Below are positions 5,178 through 7,434 of a DNA stretch of 7,434 bases, one piece after another. Numbering within the stretch: position 1 is the stretch's first letter; the number at the start of each line of letters is the position of its first letter. The translations under genes were made by a program, and so were the position numbers. Origin of the DNA: Candidatus Tenebribacter mawsonii (lineage in GTDB: Bacteria > Cloacimonadota > Cloacimonadia > Cloacimonadales > TCS61); assembly GCA_030765665.1 (NCBI GenBank), contig JAVCCD010000130.1, positions 1 through 7,434 of the forward strand. The letters are read 5' to 3'. The notes under the pieces were generated by a model. It did not search any database, had not been told where the DNA came from, and saw nothing but the letters and a program-made list of their open reading frames with translations.

Positions 5178-6563
5178 TTAATATCTATAATGTTCTTGTT
5201 TGTACGGTCCATCTTGAGGTATGCTAACATATTCAGATTGTTTTTTTGTAAGTTTTGTAAGTTTAACTCCAAGTTTTTCAAGATGGAATCTGGCAACATC
5301 TTCATCAAGTTGTTTTGGAAGTATATAAACTTTATTCTCATGCTCATTCTGCCATAGTTCGATCTGAGCTAATACTTGATTTGAAAAAGAATTACTCATT
5401 ACAAAAGATGGATGACCTGTAGCATTACCAAGATTTACAAGCCTTCCTTCAGATAAAAGAATAATTGAATTCCCCCCTTGGAAGAAGATCTGATGAACTT
5501 GAGGTTTTATCTCAACTTTGTTTATTCCGGGAAGAGCATACAGATCGTTTACTTGTATTTCATTATCAAAATGACCGATATTGCAAACTATAGCTTGATT
5601 CTTCATGTTTTGCATGTGCTCAGTGGTAATTACATCACAGTTTCCTGTTGCTGTAACAAAAATATCAGCTTCATCTAAAGCATTTTCAATTGTTGTAACT
5701 TCAAACCCTTCCATAGCTGCCTGCAAAGCACAAATTGGATCGATCTCTGTGATAATTACTCGTGCTCCAAATCCTTTCATCGACTGTGCACATCCTTTAC
5801 CGACATCACCATATCCGCACACAACAACTACCTTACCTGCAACCATTACATCTGTACCACGTTTAATACCATCGGCAAGTGATTCCCTGCAACCATATAA
5901 ATTATCAAATTTAGATTTTGTTACAGAATCATTAACATTAATTGCCGGAAATAGCAATTCACCTTTTTCTACCATTTGATACAAACGATGAACGCCTGTT
6001 GTCGTTTCTTCAGAAACACCTTTGATATTAGCTGCAATTGTTCTCCAATTACTATCGCTTTCATTTTTTAAAAGGAAGAAAATTGAATTTAAATCTTCGC
6101 TATTATATTCTACATCTGCAATTGAAGGATTATTTTGGTATTCAACAGCTTTATGAATAAATAATGTAGCATCTCCCCCATCATCAACAATAAGATCAGG
6201 ACCCATTCCGTCTGGGAAAGATAAAGCCTGAAGTGTACACCACCAATATTCTTCAGTGGTCTCACCTTTCCAGGCAAAAACAGGAACTCCTGAATCTGCA
6301 ATTGCAGCAGCAGCATGATCTTGTGTTGAGAATATATTGCAGCTTGCCCACCTTATATCAGCGCCTAACTCGATGAACGTTTCTATTAGAACGGCAGTCT
6401 GCACAGTCATGTGCAAACTACCCATTATTTTTACGTTATTCAGTGGTTTTTCTGTGGAATATTTTTCTCTCAAAGCCATTAATCCAGGCATTTCTATCTC
6501 GGCAATTTTAATTTCTTTTCTACCAAATTGTGCCAATGAAATATCTTTGATCTTATAATCCAT
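5178..6563 (-). CDS. ahcY: Adenosylhomocysteinase (S-adenosyl-L-homocysteine hydrolase)
   Basis: The enzyme reversibly cleaves S-adenosylhomocysteine to adenosine and homocysteine, removing the product inhibitor of methyltransferases and feeding the methyl cycle in the cytosol. All 461 residues are present. By alignment with the human enzyme the active-site residues are H51 (GSLHMT), D128 (DDGGD), E186 (SEETTTG), K216, D220, N221 and C225 (VTKSKFDNLYGCRESL). NAD is bound by CGYGDVGKG (249-257), and IGHFDNEI (329-336) is the usual second signature. The C-terminal tail PYKQEHYRY supplies K455 and Y459, which reach into the neighbouring subunit's NAD site. A roughly 30-40-residue insertion before SEETTTG (about 142-181) is found in many bacterial and plant enzymes and is absent from the human one. 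GGAG lies 7 bases before the ATG, and pnp ends 14 bases upstream, so the two are probably co-transcribed. No convincing intrinsic terminator follows the stop. Confidence 0.97.
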   Translation of the reverse strand: MDYKIKDISLAQFGRKEIKIAEIEMPGLMALREKYSTEKPLNNVKIMGSLHMTVQTAVLIETFIELGADIRWASCNIFSTQDHAAAAIADSGVPVFAWKGETTEEYWWCTLQALSFPDGMGPDLIVDDGGDATLFIHKAVEYQNNPSIADVEYNSEDLNSIFFLLKNESDSNWRTIAANIKGVSEETTTGVHRLYQMVEKGELLFPAINVNDSVTKSKFDNLYGCRESLADGIKRGTDVMVAGKVVVVCGYGDVGKGCAQSMKGFGARVIITEIDPICALQAAMEGFEVTTIENALDEADIFVTATGNCDVITTEHMQNMKNQAIVCNIGHFDNEIQVNDLYALPGINKVEIKPQVHQIFFQGGNSIILLSEGRLVNLGNATGHPSFVMSNSFSNQVLAQIELWQNEHENKVYILPKQLDEDVARFHLEKLGVKLTKLTKKQSEYVSIPQDGPYKQEHYRY

Positions 6564-6577
6564 AAATGATCTCCACT

Positions 6578-7434
6578 TTATCTTCTAGTATCTCTTCTGT
6601 TATTGTCTCGTCGATTGTCTTTCCTATCATAGTTACTTCTTGGAGCAGGAGGTGGAGTTGGTGAACTTCCCGGTTTGTGTTCAGGATTTCCTTCTACACC
6701 TTTCATTGTAAGTTTCACTTTGCCTCGATCAAAACCGATAAACTTCACATTAACTTTATCACCAAGTTTTAACATATCGCCCACATTAGCAACGCGATCA
6801 TTATGCAATTGTGAAACGTGAACTAAACCTTCTTTTGTTTCACTCATGAATTTTACAAATGCTCCATAAACTTCAACTCGTGTTACTTCACCAACGTAGA
6901 TTTTGTTCATTTCAGGGTCAGATACAATATCATTAACAATACCGAAAGCTTTTTCAATTGATTCCTTATCGGAAGAAGAAATACTAACAGTTCCATCGTC
7001 ATCAATGTTTACATCAGCACCACTAACTTCGATTATGTGCTTGATCATCTTCCCACCAGAACCAATAACAGCACCAATTTTATCGGGATCAATTTTTATT
7101 GATTCAATTTTTGGTGCATGTTCAGATAGTTCAGCACGTGGTTCAGAAATAGTTTCTATGATTTTATCTAAAATATAGAATCTGGCTGTTTGTGCTTTTT
7201 CCAAAGCTATTCCCATTATTTCTTTTGTGATTCCTTCAATTTTGATATCCATCTGCATGGCAGTGATACCATCTCTTGTTCCTGTTACTTTGAAATCCAT
7301 GTCACCCAAATGATCTTCCAATCCTTGAATATCGGTAAGAACTACAAAATCGTCACCATCCATTATAAGTCCGTTAGCAATTCCTGCCACAGGTTTTTTT
7401 AATGGAACACCAGCAGCCATCAGAGCCAAAGTTC
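6578..7434 (-). CDS. pnp: Polynucleotide phosphorylase, C-terminal part (5' end outside window)
   Basis: PNPase degrades RNA 3' to 5' with phosphate, releasing nucleoside diphosphates, and is a core part of bacterial mRNA decay. About 285 codons are visible and the reading frame runs off the window end. The first full codons read T-L-A-L-M-A-A-G, matching the interior of the second RNase PH domain, so the apparent TTG at 7429 is an internal leucine and not a start. The catalytic DHLGDMDFKVTGTRDGI segment, with its metal-binding aspartates, is intact. A helical segment is followed by a KH domain with the GSGG loop in IGAVIGSGGKMIKHI, then an S1 domain (YVGEVTRVEVYGAFVKF to GKVKLTMK). The protein ends in a short low-complexity tail: a proline run (PTPPPAP), then Arg/Asp/Asn-rich repeats. 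Tails of this kind vary between species and may bind RNA or a partner such as RNase E. The gene precedes ahcY by 14 bases. Confidence 0.96.
   Translation of the reverse strand, partial: TLALMAAGVPLKKPVAGIANGLIMDGDDFVVLTDIQGLEDHLGDMDFKVTGTRDGITAMQMDIKIEGITKEIMGIALEKAQTARFYILDKIIETISEPRAELSEHAPKIESIKIDPDKIGAVIGSGGKMIKHIIEVSGADVNIDDDGTVSISSSDKESIEKAFGIVNDIVSDPEMNKIYVGEVTRVEVYGAFVKFMSETKEGLVHVSQLHNDRVANVGDMLKLGDKVNVKFIGFDRGKVKLTMKGVEGNPEHKPGSSPTPPPAPRSNYDRKDNRRDNNRRDTRR

Noticed and set aside
5084..5347. An 87-codon open frame on the minus strand overlapping the start of the four-helix-bundle gene by four bases
   Set aside because: Most of it lies out of frame inside the ahcY C-terminal coding sequence, whose residues (GPYKQEHYRY tail) are essential and conserved. 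The product has no recognisable features.
5605..5979. Plus-strand open frames within ahcY and other genes, the largest of 124 codons
   Set aside because: They are antisense shadows of strongly conserved minus-strand genes, with no family resemblance or convincing initiation context.
7427..7429. TTG as a start codon of the pnp-encoded protein
   Set aside because: The frame continues upstream with a Thr codon to the window edge, and the sequence at this point is the interior of the second RNase PH domain.

Overview
The window comes from an AT-rich bacterial chromosome. Every convincing gene is on the minus strand, so transcription runs from high to low coordinates. In that order the genes are: the 3' part of pnp (polynucleotide phosphorylase), ahcY (S-adenosylhomocysteine hydrolase), a small four-helix-bundle gene inside an inverted-repeat element, a WbpA-type UDP-sugar dehydrogenase, a specialised NusG-like elongation factor, a GalE-like NAD-dependent sugar epimerase, hflK, and hflC (cut off by the window start). 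Gene content and AT richness would suit a member of the FCB superphylum (Cloacimonadota or Bacteroidota-like lineages). That placement is a weak inference from general resemblance and nothing in the window proves it.

Region by region: 6578-7434 holds the end of pnp, followed after 14 bases by ahcY (5178-6563). The 615-base interval 4563-5177 between ahcY and the dehydrogenase contains one small gene (4692-5087) enclosed by a perfect 25-bp inverted repeat (4649-4673 and 5105-5129), with several shorter GGATATT-type repeats around it. Then comes a tight three-gene surface-sugar cassette: nucleotide-sugar dehydrogenase (3261-4562), NusG/RfaH/UpxY-like factor (2675-3223) and epimerase (1745-2665). 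It is followed by hflK (757-1725) and hflC (1-755), separated by a single base.

How they fit together: the dehydrogenase and epimerase would supply uronic-acid and epimerised UDP-sugars for a capsule, O-antigen or exopolysaccharide. The NusG paralog between them is the kind of factor that keeps RNA polymerase moving through long polysaccharide operons. HflK/HflC are the membrane partners that modulate the FtsH protease. pnp and ahcY are housekeeping genes for RNA decay and the methyl cycle. The gaps around the cassette are short, so much of the block could be co-transcribed. The interval around the small gene is the obvious place where the unit was interrupted or a new promoter could sit.

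The most interesting object is the roughly 480-bp segment at 4649-5129. It has the size, protein family and terminal inverted repeats of the intervening sequences known from 23S rRNA genes of some bacteria, yet it sits between protein-coding genes. The second is a perfect 9-bp hairpin placed where a ribosome binding site should be, directly before the NusG-like gene.
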